Positions 1 through 9,786 of a DNA stretch of 64,000 nucleotides are shown here, one piece after another; the first letter of the stretch is position 1; every line of letters starts with the position of its first letter. This DNA is from Dysgonomonas sp. HDW5A (GTDB lineage Bacteria > Bacteroidota > Bacteroidia > Bacteroidales > Dysgonomonadaceae). Under the pieces are notes generated by a model, which was not told the origin of the DNA, ran no database searches, and saw only the letters and a list, made by a program, of their open reading frames with translations. A program made the position numbers and the translations under genes. The stretch lies in assembly GCF_011299555.1 (NCBI RefSeq), contig NZ_CP049857.1, forward strand, positions 1,922,001 through 1,986,000. The letters are read 5' to 3'.

Positions 1-12
1 TAATTTAAAAAA

Positions 13-47
13 ACGGGTACTAATTTTATAATTAGTACCCGTTTTTT
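13..47 (+). terminator. Rho-independent terminator
   Basis: A perfect 12-bp stem (positions 13-24 with 31-42, 6-nt loop) is followed by a run of T. It probably ends a gene lying before the window. Confidence 0.85.
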
Positions 48-182
48 GTTTTTGTTGCTTCTTGAAATAGGTACATAAAAAAGCGGGATGTAAAATATAT
101 AGATATAGTGTGTAAATAAATTTTACATACAGTGAAACTTTGGGTTTGTATTTAGTTCTTGTTTTTCAGCGTTTTATGTTCT

Positions 183-200
183 TTGGCACGCCTTTGGCTT
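183..200 (+). promoter_or_regulatory. Sigma-54-like promoter
   Basis: The bases TTGGCACGCCTTTGGCTT give a -24 TTGGCACG element and a -12 TGGC element with exact GG-N10-GC spacing (GG at 185-186, GC at 197-198). The -12 box differs from the usual TTGC by one base. Transcription would start near 210, about 38 nt before the ATG at 248. An inverted repeat TGTAAAAT/ATTTTACA lies just upstream (about 89-127) and could be an activator site, but that is inference. Confidence 0.55.
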
Positions 201-247
201 AATATATAGTAGAAACGTAAACAAAAAACAATATAAAATAAAACATT

Positions 248-697
248 ATGAAAACAACAATTATCACATTGGCAGCACTAGCATTATTATCAATCGGGAA
301 TGTATTTGGAAAAGATCAGTTATATAAAAGTGTAGAAACGAATAACGAGGCTCATTCTACGACAACGACTATTTGTAAAGGTGTAAATGAAAAATATTTG
401 TCACCAATGAAGCGCTATATTGTAACTTCTGACTTGAATGGTAATCCTGTTGAAAAGGCAATCTATGTATGGAATGATGATAGTAGAAGCTGGGAGGCTT
501 TTCAAAAATATAATTATGATTATGCTATGGATGGGCAACTTCTTTCTCTTGCTTTTACTGAATGGGATAAAACAGCTGATTCATGGGGTGAGAGCGTGCA
601 ATATGCTATGCTTATCAATAATAAATCAGAAGATATAAACTTCTTAAGCATTGAGTTAATAGATTCGAACTTAAACCCGAAACAAAACTTTAATTAA
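248..697 (+). CDS. Small secreted protein, tandem paralogue 1 (DUF3836-like)
   Basis: 149 aa. Residues 1-21 form a clear signal peptide ending near VFGK, so the product is exported. The mature part contains the motif shared by all three neighbours: DxLYk near the N-terminus, a TTTTIC segment with one Cys, KW/VWN..S..W, then QKYNYDYAMDGQL, and EWDKTADSWG..VQYAM near the C-terminus. These aromatic repeats resemble the Bacteroidales DUF3836 family as I remember it; no function is known to me. It is first in a run of three paralogues and follows a sigma-54-like promoter. The start is the ATG that opens the signal peptide. Confidence 0.8.
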   Translation: MKTTIITLAALALLSIGNVFGKDQLYKSVETNNEAHSTTTTICKGVNEKYLSPMKRYIVTSDLNGNPVEKAIYVWNDDSRSWEAFQKYNYDYAMDGQLLSLAFTEWDKTADSWGESVQYAMLINNKSEDINFLSIELIDSNLNPKQNFN

Positions 698-801
698 TCA
701 ATGCAATCGAATATTAAAATTAATATTCTTAAAGTTGTAACCAAAGATACTTATCGTTCGTCTTATTATTATAACACCAAAATTAGTAAATAAATAGCAT
801 A

Positions 802-1230
802 ATGAAAACAACAATTATAACAACAGCAGTCGCCATTTTATTATCAATAACAGCTCCTGTTTTAGGAAGTGATAAATTATATAAAAATGTAGTTGGAGAT
901 AAAGAATCGGGTATAGTTACCTCTACAGTATGTAAAAGCTCCAGTAATGGCAGTTTGACTCCGCTAAAACAAACTGTATTCTATTATAGTTCCGATAAAA
1001 GTCTAAAAGAAAGAACTTCATATATATGGGATTCGAATACCCAAGAATGGGTTGTAGTTGGGCAACACAGATACGAATATAATTCCGAAAGTAAATTAAT
1101 GAATATATCCTACCTGTGCTGGAATAAAACTACCAAATCATGGCATAAAGATGTTCGGTATGCTATGTATGTGTATGATGCGAATAATATTGACCATCCT
1201 GTGAAATATTTATCTGTGAATGCGAATTAA
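802..1230 (+). CDS. Small secreted protein, tandem paralogue 2 (DUF3836-like)
   Basis: 142 aa with an N-terminal signal peptide nearly identical to that of the upstream paralogue (MKTTIIT start). It keeps the family features: SDKLYKNVV, a single Cys in TSTVCK, YIWDSNTQEWVVVGQHRYEY and CWNKTTKSWHKDVRYAMYVY. One aromatic position of the EWNK motif is CWNK here, adding a Cys. About 100 nt separate it from the first copy and 37 nt from the third, so the three are probably co-transcribed. The function is unknown; the spread of sequence between copies suggests an old duplication. Confidence 0.8.
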   Translation: MKTTIITTAVAILLSITAPVLGSDKLYKNVVGDKESGIVTSTVCKSSSNGSLTPLKQTVFYYSSDKSLKERTSYIWDSNTQEWVVVGQHRYEYNSESKLMNISYLCWNKTTKSWHKDVRYAMYVYDANNIDHPVKYLSVNAN

Positions 1231-1267
1231 ACGAAATAGTATCAATAAACATCAAAATTATAAGATA

Positions 1268-1717
1268 ATGAAAACAATTATAGCCCTTTTTATAGCCGTA
1301 ATCTTTTTATCAACAGGAAACTCTTTCGCAAAGGGTGATGATAAATTGTACAATAATATAATCGTGAATAAAGAAAAGCAAACAGTAACTACAACTATCT
1401 GTAGAGGACAAGATGATATGAATTTGGTCCCGTTAACACAGCATGTTCTTAAAAAGGATATAGCAGGAAAACCTCTCGAAAGGATTTCTTACAAGTGGGA
1501 CGCTCGTAAAAAAAGATGGATTGCTGTTCAGAAATACACTTATGCATACCATGATAATGGAAGTCTGGCTACTATTTATTATTCCGAATGGAATAAGTCA
1601 ACCAAATCGTGGGGTGGCGATATCCAATATGCAACGTATGTATATGGTTCGAATGATAACCTTACATCTGTTCTGGGAACTAATCGGGTTGAAGATTTCG
1701 ATTTAAGTTTGAAGTAA
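1268..1717 (+). CDS. Small secreted protein, tandem paralogue 3 (DUF3836-like)
   Basis: 149 aa from the ATG at 1268. An upstream in-frame ATG at 1220 overlaps the previous gene and adds a charged stretch ahead of the signal peptide, so it is rejected. The signal peptide runs to about SFAKG. The mature part shows TTTICRGQ, KWDARKKRWIAVQKYTYAY and EWNKSTKSWGGDIQYATYVYG, the best-preserved form of the family motif in this cluster. It is followed by a strong bidirectional terminator shared with the convergent metY gene. Confidence 0.8.
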   Translation: MKTIIALFIAVIFLSTGNSFAKGDDKLYNNIIVNKEKQTVTTTICRGQDDMNLVPLTQHVLKKDIAGKPLERISYKWDARKKRWIAVQKYTYAYHDNGSLATIYYSEWNKSTKSWGGDIQYATYVYGSNDNLTSVLGTNRVEDFDLSLK

Positions 1718-1733
1718 TTTTGGCAGACTAAAA

Positions 1734-1776
1734 AAACAAACCCTTAGATAAACTAATTTATCTGAGGGTTTGTTTT
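1734..1776. terminator. Bidirectional terminator
   Basis: A stem of about 15 bp (1737-1752 with 1758-1772, one mismatch) is flanked by A-rich and T-rich tracts on both sides. It can end both the secreted-paralogue operon (+) and metY (-). Confidence 0.85.
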
Positions 1777-1825
1777 GTGATATAAATATACCTGTTAAGT
1801 ATATTATATGGCTCAAAGCTGAATA

Positions 1826-3127
<1,302 letters not shown>

Positions 3128-3155
3128 TTAATGTTTAATGAAAGGGTGAAAAATA

Positions 3156-3179
3156 GAGAGCTATTTATACATAGCTCTC
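3156..3179 (-). terminator. Terminator or attenuator between cysK and metY
   Basis: A perfect 9-bp stem GAGAGCTAT/ATAGCTCTC with a 6-nt loop is followed on the minus strand by TATTTTTC. It sits after cysK and about 35 nt before the metY start, so it may end cysK or attenuate read-through into metY. Confidence 0.65.
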
Positions 3180-3216
3180 GGATATAACTTAATAAGACAC
3201 TTTATTGATTGCAATC

Positions 3217-3233
3217 AAAGGTCACAGACCTTT
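3217..3233. repeat. Dispersed palindrome, copy 1
   Basis: AAAGGTC-ACA-GACCTTT lies directly after the cysK stop codon. It is one of five intergenic copies of an AAGGTC/GACCTT inverted repeat in the first 25 kb. Confidence 0.7.
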
Positions 3234-3237
3234 TTTA

Positions 3238-4185
3238 TTATAATGGATATTCTTCAAAAGAATAAAGAACAGTCGATAAGTAACGCTCTCCTGTATCGGG
3301 AAGTATTACTACAATGTTTTTACCCTTATTCTCAGGGCGTTTAGCTAATTCGGTTGCGGCATGTACTGCAGCACCACATGATATACCAACCAATAAACCT
3401 TCTTCGCGTGCTAAGATTCTACTGGTAAGAATAGCATCGTCGTTTTTAACTTGGATAACCTCGTCTACTACCGATGCATCGTAAGTTTTAGGGATAAAGC
3501 CTGCACCTATTCCCTGTATTTTGTGAGGCCCTGGTTTGCCACCCGATAATACAGGTGAGTCTATCGGTTCTACAGCAACAATCTTAACATTCGGATTGCG
3601 TTTTTTTAATACTTCACCTACACCGCTTACAGTACCACCTGTTCCCACTCCGGCAACAAATATGTCGACCTGCCCGTCGGTATCTCTCCAGATTTCTTCG
3701 GCAGTAGTCGTACGGTGAATAGCCGGGTTAGCGGGGTTTTCGAATTGTTGAAGTATAATTCCGTTAGGTGTACTTTCTTTCAATTCTACAGCTTTTGCAA
3801 TAGCTCCCTTCATTCCTTCAGGTCCCGGAGTCAAAACTATATTTGCACCTAAAGCTTTCAATAAATTTCTACGCTCGATACTCATCGTTTCGGGCATTGT
3901 AAGAGTCAGTTTATACCCCTTTGCTGCAGCAACAAAAGCTAAACCGATCCCTGTATTTCCACTCGTAGGCTCTATGATAACACTATCAGCCTTTAATATT
4001 CCTTTTTCTTCAGCATCTGTGATCATTGCAAATGCAATACGATCTTTTACACTTGATGCGGGATTAAAATATTCTAACTTTGCAATGATTTTTGCATCGA
4101 TATGGTGATTTTTTTCGTAATTCGATAGTTCTAATAAAGGAGTGTTACCTATAAGATCAGTAAGTTTTTTTGCTATTTTAGTCAT
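3238..4185 (-). CDS. cysK: Cysteine synthase A (O-acetylserine sulfhydrylase)
   Basis: 315 aa from the ATG at 4185; a TTG two codons upstream is less likely. The PLP lysine is in [11 protein letters not shown], the substrate loop is [11 protein letters not shown], and the phosphate loop is [10 protein letters not shown]. The C-terminal [11 protein letters not shown] and [12 protein letters not shown] complete the family signature. The enzyme makes cysteine from O-acetylserine and sulfide. It is divergent from murF, and a perfect inverted repeat AAAATACC/GGTATTTT upstream may be its operator. Its partner metY lies downstream, so the pair covers both sulfide-fixing routes. Confidence 0.95.
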   Translation of the reverse strand: MTKIAKKLTDLIGNTPLLELSNYEKNHHIDAKIIAKLEYFNPASSVKDRIAFAMITDAEEKGILKADSVIIEPTSGNTGIGLAFVAAAKGYKLTLTMPETMSIERRNLLKALGANIVLTPGPEGMKGAIAKAVELKESTPNGIILQQFENPANPAIHRTTTAEEIWRDTDGQVDIFVAGVGTGGTVSGVGEVLKKRNPNVKIVAVEPIDSPVLSGGKPGPHKIQGIGAGFIPKTYDASVVDEVIQVKNDDAILTSRILAREEGLLVGISCGAAVHAATELAKRPENKGKNIVVILPDTGERYLSTVLYSFEEYPL

Positions 4186-4221
4186 GACCAATATATTTTT
4201 TTGTTTTATTATTAATTAATA

Positions 4222-4229
4222 CAAAAATA
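4222..4229 (-). promoter_or_regulatory. Putative -7 box for cysK
   Basis: On the minus strand this reads TATTTTTG, a match to the Bacteroidetes TAnnTTTG element, 37 nt upstream of the cysK ATG. No clear -33 box was found. Confidence 0.45.
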
Positions 4230-4248
4230 CGAGCTTAAAATCATTTAT

Positions 4249-4272
4249 AAAATACCATAAATGGGGTATTTT
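4249..4272. promoter_or_regulatory. Perfect inverted repeat, candidate operator between cysK and murF
   Basis: AAAATACC at 4249-4256 and GGTATTTT at 4265-4272 form exact 8-bp arms around an 8-nt spacer. It covers the area just upstream of the putative cysK -7 box and overlaps a plus-strand TATTTTTG box (4267-4274). Rrf2-type sulfur regulators bind palindromes of this general form; that link is inference. Confidence 0.5.
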
Positions 4273-4427
4273 TGTGTAATCGAAAGATACGAAATATTTA
4301 TAAGTATCTAATGCTATATAATCAGCAATTTTTAAGGAACATTAGTGTCTTTCTTGACAACAAAACAGGTGGTTTATATGTTTCTTATCAAGCATAAGTT
4401 TTATTTATTATTATATATACGCAATTT

Positions 4428-5717
4428 ATGGAAATTTCTCAATTGTACGAAATATTCAAACAATATCCGTCAATAACTACCGATACTCGTAATTGTGCCA
4501 AGGATTCTATATTCTTTGCATTAAAAGGTGCTAATTTTAATGGCAATCAATATGCGAAAAAAGCATTGGATCTGGGTTGTAAATTTGCAATCGTAGATGA
4601 AGCCGAATTTGCCGATGAATCTCAGAATATCTTTTTAGTAGATGATTGTTTGACCACATTACAACAATTAGCAAGCTTTCACCGAAGCAAATTATCGATA
4701 CCCGTAATTGGTGTAACCGGTACTAACGGCAAAACAACCTCTAAGGAATTAATTACCGCAGTGCTTTCTCAGGAATTTAATGTCCTATCTACCCATGGTA
4801 ACCTTAATAATCATATCGGAGTACCATTGACCCTTTTGAAAATGACTAAAGCTCATGAAATTGCTGTCATTGAAATGGGTGCTAATCACGTGGGTGAAAT
4901 AAAAGTGTTGGTTGAAATAGCAAAACCGAACTATGGTCTTATTACAAACGTTGGGCATGCACATATCGAAGGGTTCGGCTCGTTTGAGAATATTATCAAA
5001 GCGAAAGGTGAGCTTTATGATTTTTTGAGAGGACAGAAGAACAGCAAGATATTTATTGATAACGATAATCCGTATTTGAAAAATATATCTGAAGGAATAG
5101 CTACGATAAGTTATGGTAACGACGAATCGCTATTTGTTTGCGGTAGAGCGGTGGCGAATGATCCCTACTTGAGTTTTGTATGGAAATTCTCGAAAAATGA
5201 TCATCTCGTACAAACGAACTTGATAGGGGAGTATAATCTTTCGAATGCTTTAGCCGCAGTAGCAATAGGTAAGTATTTTGGGGTGAAAACCGCTAAAATA
5301 TGTAAAGCTATTGAAGAGTATGTGCCGACTAATAATCGCTCTCAGTTGAAAAAGACCAATAAGAATACATTGATTATAGATGCTTACAATGCCAATCCGA
5401 CAAGTATGAGTGCTGCTTTGCAGAATTTTACGAAGATGGATGTTCCCAATAAAACGCTTATTTTAGGAGATATGCTCGAATTGGGGAGCGATAGCATTGC
5501 AGAACATCAGAAGGTAGTTGATTTGATTGTGTCAAATGATATTGATAAAGCTTTTCTGGTGGGTGATCATTTTTCAAAAACAAAGACATCCTATCCCTGT
5601 TTTACGTCATTAGATGACTTTTCGAAATTTCTGAAAGAGAACCCGATGGAAAATCGCTATATACTAATTAAAGGATCCAGAGGTCTACAATTAGAAAAAT
5701 GTGTAGATTTGTTGTGA
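4428..5717 (+). CDS. murF: UDP-MurNAc-tripeptide D-alanyl-D-alanine ligase
   Basis: 429 aa, normal for MurF. It adds D-Ala-D-Ala to UDP-MurNAc-tripeptide in cytoplasmic peptidoglycan precursor synthesis. The N-terminal substrate domain has STDTRN-like TDTRNCAKDSIFFALKG. The ATP loop is GVTGTNGKTTSKELI (about residues 99-113), followed by EMGANHVGEI and NVGHAHIEGFGSFENI. The C-terminal domain has IDAYNANPTSM and LGDMLELG. It stands alone, outside a dcw cluster. A dispersed palindrome follows its stop. Confidence 0.95.
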   Translation: MEISQLYEIFKQYPSITTDTRNCAKDSIFFALKGANFNGNQYAKKALDLGCKFAIVDEAEFADESQNIFLVDDCLTTLQQLASFHRSKLSIPVIGVTGTNGKTTSKELITAVLSQEFNVLSTHGNLNNHIGVPLTLLKMTKAHEIAVIEMGANHVGEIKVLVEIAKPNYGLITNVGHAHIEGFGSFENIIKAKGELYDFLRGQKNSKIFIDNDNPYLKNISEGIATISYGNDESLFVCGRAVANDPYLSFVWKFSKNDHLVQTNLIGEYNLSNALAAVAIGKYFGVKTAKICKAIEEYVPTNNRSQLKKTNKNTLIIDAYNANPTSMSAALQNFTKMDVPNKTLILGDMLELGSDSIAEHQKVVDLIVSNDIDKAFLVGDHFSKTKTSYPCFTSLDDFSKFLKENPMENRYILIKGSRGLQLEKCVDLL

Positions 5718-5743
5718 TTTTTTAATTGTAAAAACATAAAAAC

Positions 5744-5758
5744 AAGGTCTGCGACCTT
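5744..5758. repeat. Dispersed palindrome, copy 2
   Basis: AAGGTCTGCGACCTT lies 11 nt before the ATG of the S1/P1 nuclease gene and after murF. Its closeness to the start could mask translation initiation, or it may end the murF transcript. Confidence 0.7.
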
Positions 5759-5769
5759 AAATATCTCAA

Positions 5770-6564
5770 ATGAAGAAATTCTTAATCCTTAGTATTCTTG
5801 CTGTTTCTGTTTTATTGCCATCTCAATTGTTAGCGTGGGGCATGACCGGTCATAGGGTTGTAGCTCAAATAGCCGATCAAAATATCAAATCGGGCACACG
5901 TAAGAAAATTAATAAATTGTTGGATAATATGCCGATTGCCTATTGGGCAAACTGGCCTGACTTTATAAAATCGGATACAACAGGAGAATACGATCATACG
6001 GGAATCTGGCATTATGTGAATGCTCCAGGTAATTTATCAAAAGAAGATTTTACAGCGTATATTAAAAATATTAAGCAGGATAATGTTTATAGTGAGATAC
6101 CTAAATTGGAACGCATTATATCTGATAATGTATCATCGGTAGAACAAAAAAGAGTTGCACTTTATTTCTTGGTACACCTTATGGGCGATGCTCACCAACC
6201 AATGCACGTAGGTCGTGAGGATGATTTAGGAGGTAACCGTATCTCTGTATTATGGTTCAATGACAAAAGTAACCTTCATTCGGTTTGGGACGGAAAGTTG
6301 ATTGACTACATGAAGTATAGCTATACTGAATATGCTAATCTTTTGAATACTATATCGAAAGAAAAAAAGAAAACTTTGCAAGCCGGTACTTTAGAGGATT
6401 GGTTGTATGAATCTCACTGTCTGGCTAATGAAATTTATTCGTCAGTAAATAACGAAGACAGGCTGTCATATGATTATGCTTATAAATATACCGATGTTGT
6501 AGAACTTCAATTGCAACGTGGAGGTTTGCGTTTAGCTGTAATTTTAGATCAGATATTTCAATAA
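5770..6564 (+). CDS. S1/P1-type zinc-dependent nuclease, secreted
   Basis: 264 aa with a signal peptide (1-22) that leaves Trp as the first mature residue in LLAWGMTGH, as in this family, where the N-terminal W binds zinc. Further zinc ligands are seen in GMTGHRVVAQIAD, WHYVN, HLMGDAHQPMHVG and NLHSVWDG. It would cut single-stranded nucleic acids and 3'-nucleotides in the periplasm or outside the cell, probably for phosphate or nucleoside scavenging. It is a single gene between murF and typA, ended by a terminator. Confidence 0.93.
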   Translation: MKKFLILSILAVSVLLPSQLLAWGMTGHRVVAQIADQNIKSGTRKKINKLLDNMPIAYWANWPDFIKSDTTGEYDHTGIWHYVNAPGNLSKEDFTAYIKNIKQDNVYSEIPKLERIISDNVSSVEQKRVALYFLVHLMGDAHQPMHVGREDDLGGNRISVLWFNDKSNLHSVWDGKLIDYMKYSYTEYANLLNTISKEKKKTLQAGTLEDWLYESHCLANEIYSSVNNEDRLSYDYAYKYTDVVELQLQRGGLRLAVILDQIFQ

Positions 6565-6590
6565 AGAAATAATCATTATAAATGAATTAA

Positions 6591-6635
6591 ATATCGACAG
6601 TATTCTCATAGAATGAGAAGATTGTCGATATTTTG
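6591..6635 (+). terminator. Terminator after the S1/P1 nuclease gene
   Basis: A long interrupted hairpin has outer arms ATATCGACA (6591-6599) and TGTCGATAT (6623-6631), and inner arms TTCTCAT (6603-6609) and ATGAGAA (6613-6619). It ends in TTTTG and abuts the typA promoter box. Confidence 0.75.
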
Positions 6636-6638
6636 TTG

Positions 6639-6646
6639 TATCTTTG
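6639..6646 (+). promoter_or_regulatory. Bacteroidetes -7 box for typA
   Basis: TATCTTTG fits TAnnTTTG exactly and lies 19 nt before the typA ATG, giving a very short leader. No good -33 match is visible, because that position falls inside the upstream terminator. Confidence 0.6.
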
Positions 6647-6664
6647 CAGCCTCAAAAATTAGGT

Positions 6665-8464
6665 ATGCAAAATATTAGAAATATCGCGATTATCGCACAC
6701 GTTGACCACGGCAAGACTACAACGGTAGATAAATTATTACTTGCTGGGCAGCTTTTCAGAGACAATCAAACTGCGGGTGAATTAATTCTAGACAATAACG
6801 ACTTGGAGCGAGAAAGAGGAATTACTATTCTTTCTAAGAACGTTTCGATAAATTATAAAGGAACAAAAATCAACATTATTGATACTCCGGGTCACGCTGA
6901 CTTTGGGGGAGAAGTAGAACGAGTATTGAACATGGCCGATGGCTGTTTACTATTGGTTGACGCCTTTGAAGGTCCAATGCCTCAAACTCGATTTGTGCTT
7001 CAAAAAGCAATCGAAATCGGCTTGAAGCCCATTGTTGTAATAAACAAAGTTGATAAACCCAACTGTCGTCCTGATGAAGTGCACGAAATGGTTTTCGATC
7101 TAATGTTTAGCTTAGATGCTACAGAAGAGCAACTTGATTTCCCCACAATTTACGGTTCAGCTAAAAATGGCTGGATGTCGAATGATTGGAAAACTCCGGC
7201 TGAAGACTTTACTGCATTGCTTGATGCTATTGTAGAGCATATTCCTGCTCCCGAAATTCTACAGGGAACACCTCAAATGTTGATTACATCACTTGATTAT
7301 TCAAAATATGTAGGTCGTATTGCAATCGGACGTGTACATCGTGGCGAAATAAAAGAAAACATGGATGTTTCTTTATGTAAGCGTGATGGCACGATTGTAA
7401 AATCTAAAATCAAAGAACTTAATATCTTTGAAGGTTTAGGTAGAGCTAAAGTTTCTTCTGTACAATGTGGTGATATTTGTGCCTTGATTGGTATTGAAGG
7501 TTTCGAAATTGGTGATTCTATTGCAGATATTACAAATCCCGAACCTCTTGAACCGATTGATATCGATGAGCCAACCATGTCAATGTTGTTTACTATAAAC
7601 GACTCTCCATTCTTTGGTAAAGACGGTAAATTCGTTACGTCTCGTCATATATATGAGCGATTGATGAAAGAATTGGACAAGAATCTTGCTTTACGTGTAG
7701 AACCTACCGAAACTACAGACTCATGGATCGTTTTTGGTCGTGGAGTATTGCACTTATCTGTATTGATCGAAACAATGCGTCGTGAAGGATATGAGCTTCA
7801 GGTTGGACAACCTAAGGTTATTATCAAAGAAATTGATGGCGTGAAATGCGAACCGATCGAACAACTTACAATAAATCTTCCAGAGGAATATTCAAGTAAA
7901 ATTATCGACCTTGTAACTCGTCGTCGTGGTGAGTTGACAATGATGGAATCGAAAAACGGAAGAGTATTCTTAGAATTTACAATACCTTCGAGAGGAATTA
8001 TCGGTATCAGTAATGCTGCTTTGACTCTTTCGGCAGGAGAAGCTGTTATTGCTCACCGTTTCTTGGAATTCCAACCTTGGAAAGGAGATATTGAAAAACG
8101 TCAGAATGGTTCTATCATTGCAAGTGAATCTGGTAATGCCTTTGCTTATGCCCTAGATAAACTACAAGATAGAGGACGTTTCTTTATTGAAGCTCAAACC
8201 GATATTTATATGGGTCAGATCGTAGGAGAACACTCAAAAGAAGGCGACTTAGTTGTGAACTTGACTAAATCGAAGAAATTGACCAACGTACGTGCTTCAG
8301 GAACTGATGATAAGGCGAAACTTGTTCCGGCTATTATCTTTAGTTTAGAAGAATCTCTCGAATATATCAAAGAAGACGAATATGTAGAGGTAACTCCATC
8401 TGCAACACGTTTGCGTAAGATATATTTGGATGAGAATGAGCGTAAACGTTTCACAAGAAAATAA
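6665..8464 (+). CDS. typA: Ribosome-associated GTPase TypA/BipA
   Basis: 599 aa from the ATG at 6665. The longer frame from a TTG at 6644 is rejected because that codon is part of the -7 promoter box. The G domain has G1 AHVDHGKTT, G3 DTPGHADFGGEV and G4 NKVDKP. The elongation-factor domains follow, with the C-terminal SRGIIGISN, TLSAGEAVIAHRF and NLTKSKKLTNVRASGTDDK that are typical of TypA. It is a translational GTPase involved in 50S assembly and stress or cold adaptation. It is a single gene with its own promoter and terminator. Confidence 0.96.
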   Translation: MQNIRNIAIIAHVDHGKTTTVDKLLLAGQLFRDNQTAGELILDNNDLERERGITILSKNVSINYKGTKINIIDTPGHADFGGEVERVLNMADGCLLLVDAFEGPMPQTRFVLQKAIEIGLKPIVVINKVDKPNCRPDEVHEMVFDLMFSLDATEEQLDFPTIYGSAKNGWMSNDWKTPAEDFTALLDAIVEHIPAPEILQGTPQMLITSLDYSKYVGRIAIGRVHRGEIKENMDVSLCKRDGTIVKSKIKELNIFEGLGRAKVSSVQCGDICALIGIEGFEIGDSIADITNPEPLEPIDIDEPTMSMLFTINDSPFFGKDGKFVTSRHIYERLMKELDKNLALRVEPTETTDSWIVFGRGVLHLSVLIETMRREGYELQVGQPKVIIKEIDGVKCEPIEQLTINLPEEYSSKIIDLVTRRRGELTMMESKNGRVFLEFTIPSRGIIGISNAALTLSAGEAVIAHRFLEFQPWKGDIEKRQNGSIIASESGNAFAYALDKLQDRGRFFIEAQTDIYMGQIVGEHSKEGDLVVNLTKSKKLTNVRASGTDDKAKLVPAIIFSLEESLEYIKEDEYVEVTPSATRLRKIYLDENERKRFTRK

Positions 8465-8486
8465 GAAGATTATAAATCTGATATAT

Positions 8487-8523
8487 AAAAAGCCTCTGAA
8501 ATTATTTATTTCAGAGGCTTTTA
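8487..8523 (+). terminator. Terminator after typA
   Basis: A hairpin with arms AAAGCCTCTGAAA and TTTCAGAGGCTTT and a short AT loop is followed by TTACTTTTT. Confidence 0.85.
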
Positions 8524-8594
8524 CTTTTTATATCATCCATGAAAATGAGTATGTCAAAAAATGCCGCAGTATTTACAAATTATATAAATTGGAT

Positions 8595-8602
8595 TAACTT
8601 TG
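8595..8602 (+). promoter_or_regulatory. Bacteroidetes -7 box for the 8640 gene
   Basis: TAACTTTG matches TAnnTTTG, 37 nt before the ATG. A degenerate -33 (TTTA at 8572-8575) sits 19 nt upstream. Confidence 0.5.
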
Positions 8603-8639
8603 TAACCTTCTCGAGAATGTAATAAAGAGACCTAGTATT

Positions 8640-9707
8640 ATGATAAAAACTGTATTATCGCTCCTCCTTATTTTATTTGTGGTTAAGGTATTCGCACAAA
8701 ACAATGTGAATGTTGATAACTATCGTTTCAACTATACTTATCGGACATTGCCTACAAAGCCTCAGGTACCCCTGTTTTTTTACTACGGGGTATATATTAA
8801 TATGCCTAACAGTGTTGCTCAGGTTGTTGATGTGGATATGTTGTATGATCAGCTTAGTATTGAAGGACAACGGCGAACCGATGAAATTAAACAGGGCGAT
8901 ATATCTGTAAATTTAGATATGGGTTTTGTTGAGATTGTTAGTAGTGATGTGAAAGAAAGAGAAGGTGATTCGAAAGATAAGGACTCACAGAAACGAGGTA
9001 AGGAAAAGGATAATAAATATTATTCTATGGTGATAACTTATACTTTTGAATCTAAAGTTGTTGTAACTAAAAATGGGAAAAATATAGATTATTACCCTTT
9101 ATATAATCGAATTAATAAGCTGACTTTTCAGACAAGGGAATATAGTTCACGCAGGGATTTATCGGAGTACTGGAAAAATAATAGAGAGAATCTGAGAGAG
9201 GCTTTTACCCGAGAGCTGGTTGCTGCCTCTGTTAGCAGGGCTGCTGCAAGGATTACTTCATTATATGGGTTTCCTACAACTAAGGCATCAGATATAATAA
9301 AAACGATTAATGAAAAAAAGCATCCCGAGAATATTCCTTTCAGAGCGGCAAGTGACAATTTGAAGTTGAAGCTGGAAATAATAAATGCTTACACTCCACT
9401 GGTAGAGGATGATGTTACGGATTTGATCGATTATTATGAAGGTATTCTTAAGAGATATACCGATCCAAAACTGAATGCTGATATCAGATTGCGTTATGCT
9501 GCTTTATACAATTTGTGCAAAATATATTTATATCTAGAACAGCCTGAAAATGTAAAACAGTATGCTGACTTAATTCTTGAGAATGGATATGATAAAGGGG
9601 ATTGTAAGAAAATGAATGAAGCAGCTCAAAAGCTAGAATTGCTGTTTAACTCTTCCGATAGGATTAAAACAAGGCATTTTGATCCTGATACTTTTTTTGA
9701 AGACTAA
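8640..9707 (+). CDS. Secreted protein of unknown function
   Basis: 355 aa with a signal peptide (1-19, cut near VFAQ). I do not recognise the family. Visible parts are a region rich in beta strands (30-85), a highly charged Lys/Asp/Glu linker (about residues 103-125), a second beta-rich segment with VVVTKNGKNIDYYPLYNR, and a mostly helical C-terminal half with AARITSLYGFP and a repeat-like helical tail (about 240-340) that could be TPR-like. It is a single gene flanked by its own promoter and a shared terminator. It may be a Bacteroidales-specific envelope protein; nothing firmer can be said. Confidence 0.65.
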   Translation: MIKTVLSLLLILFVVKVFAQNNVNVDNYRFNYTYRTLPTKPQVPLFFYYGVYINMPNSVAQVVDVDMLYDQLSIEGQRRTDEIKQGDISVNLDMGFVEIVSSDVKEREGDSKDKDSQKRGKEKDNKYYSMVITYTFESKVVVTKNGKNIDYYPLYNRINKLTFQTREYSSRRDLSEYWKNNRENLREAFTRELVAASVSRAAARITSLYGFPTTKASDIIKTINEKKHPENIPFRAASDNLKLKLEIINAYTPLVEDDVTDLIDYYEGILKRYTDPKLNADIRLRYAALYNLCKIYLYLEQPENVKQYADLILENGYDKGDCKKMNEAAQKLELLFNSSDRIKTRHFDPDTFFED

Positions 9708-9723
9708 TTTTGAAATCTATATA

Positions 9724-9766
9724 AAAACAAAGGCTGATTGTAGAAATACAATCAGCCTTTGTTTTT
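9724..9766. terminator. Bidirectional terminator
   Basis: Long arms (9724-9742 and 9747-9766), built on CAAAGGCTGATTGTA, are flanked by A and T runs. It serves the 8640 gene (+) and floA (-). Confidence 0.88.
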
Positions 9767-9786
9767 ATTGTTAATCAGTTAAGCAA

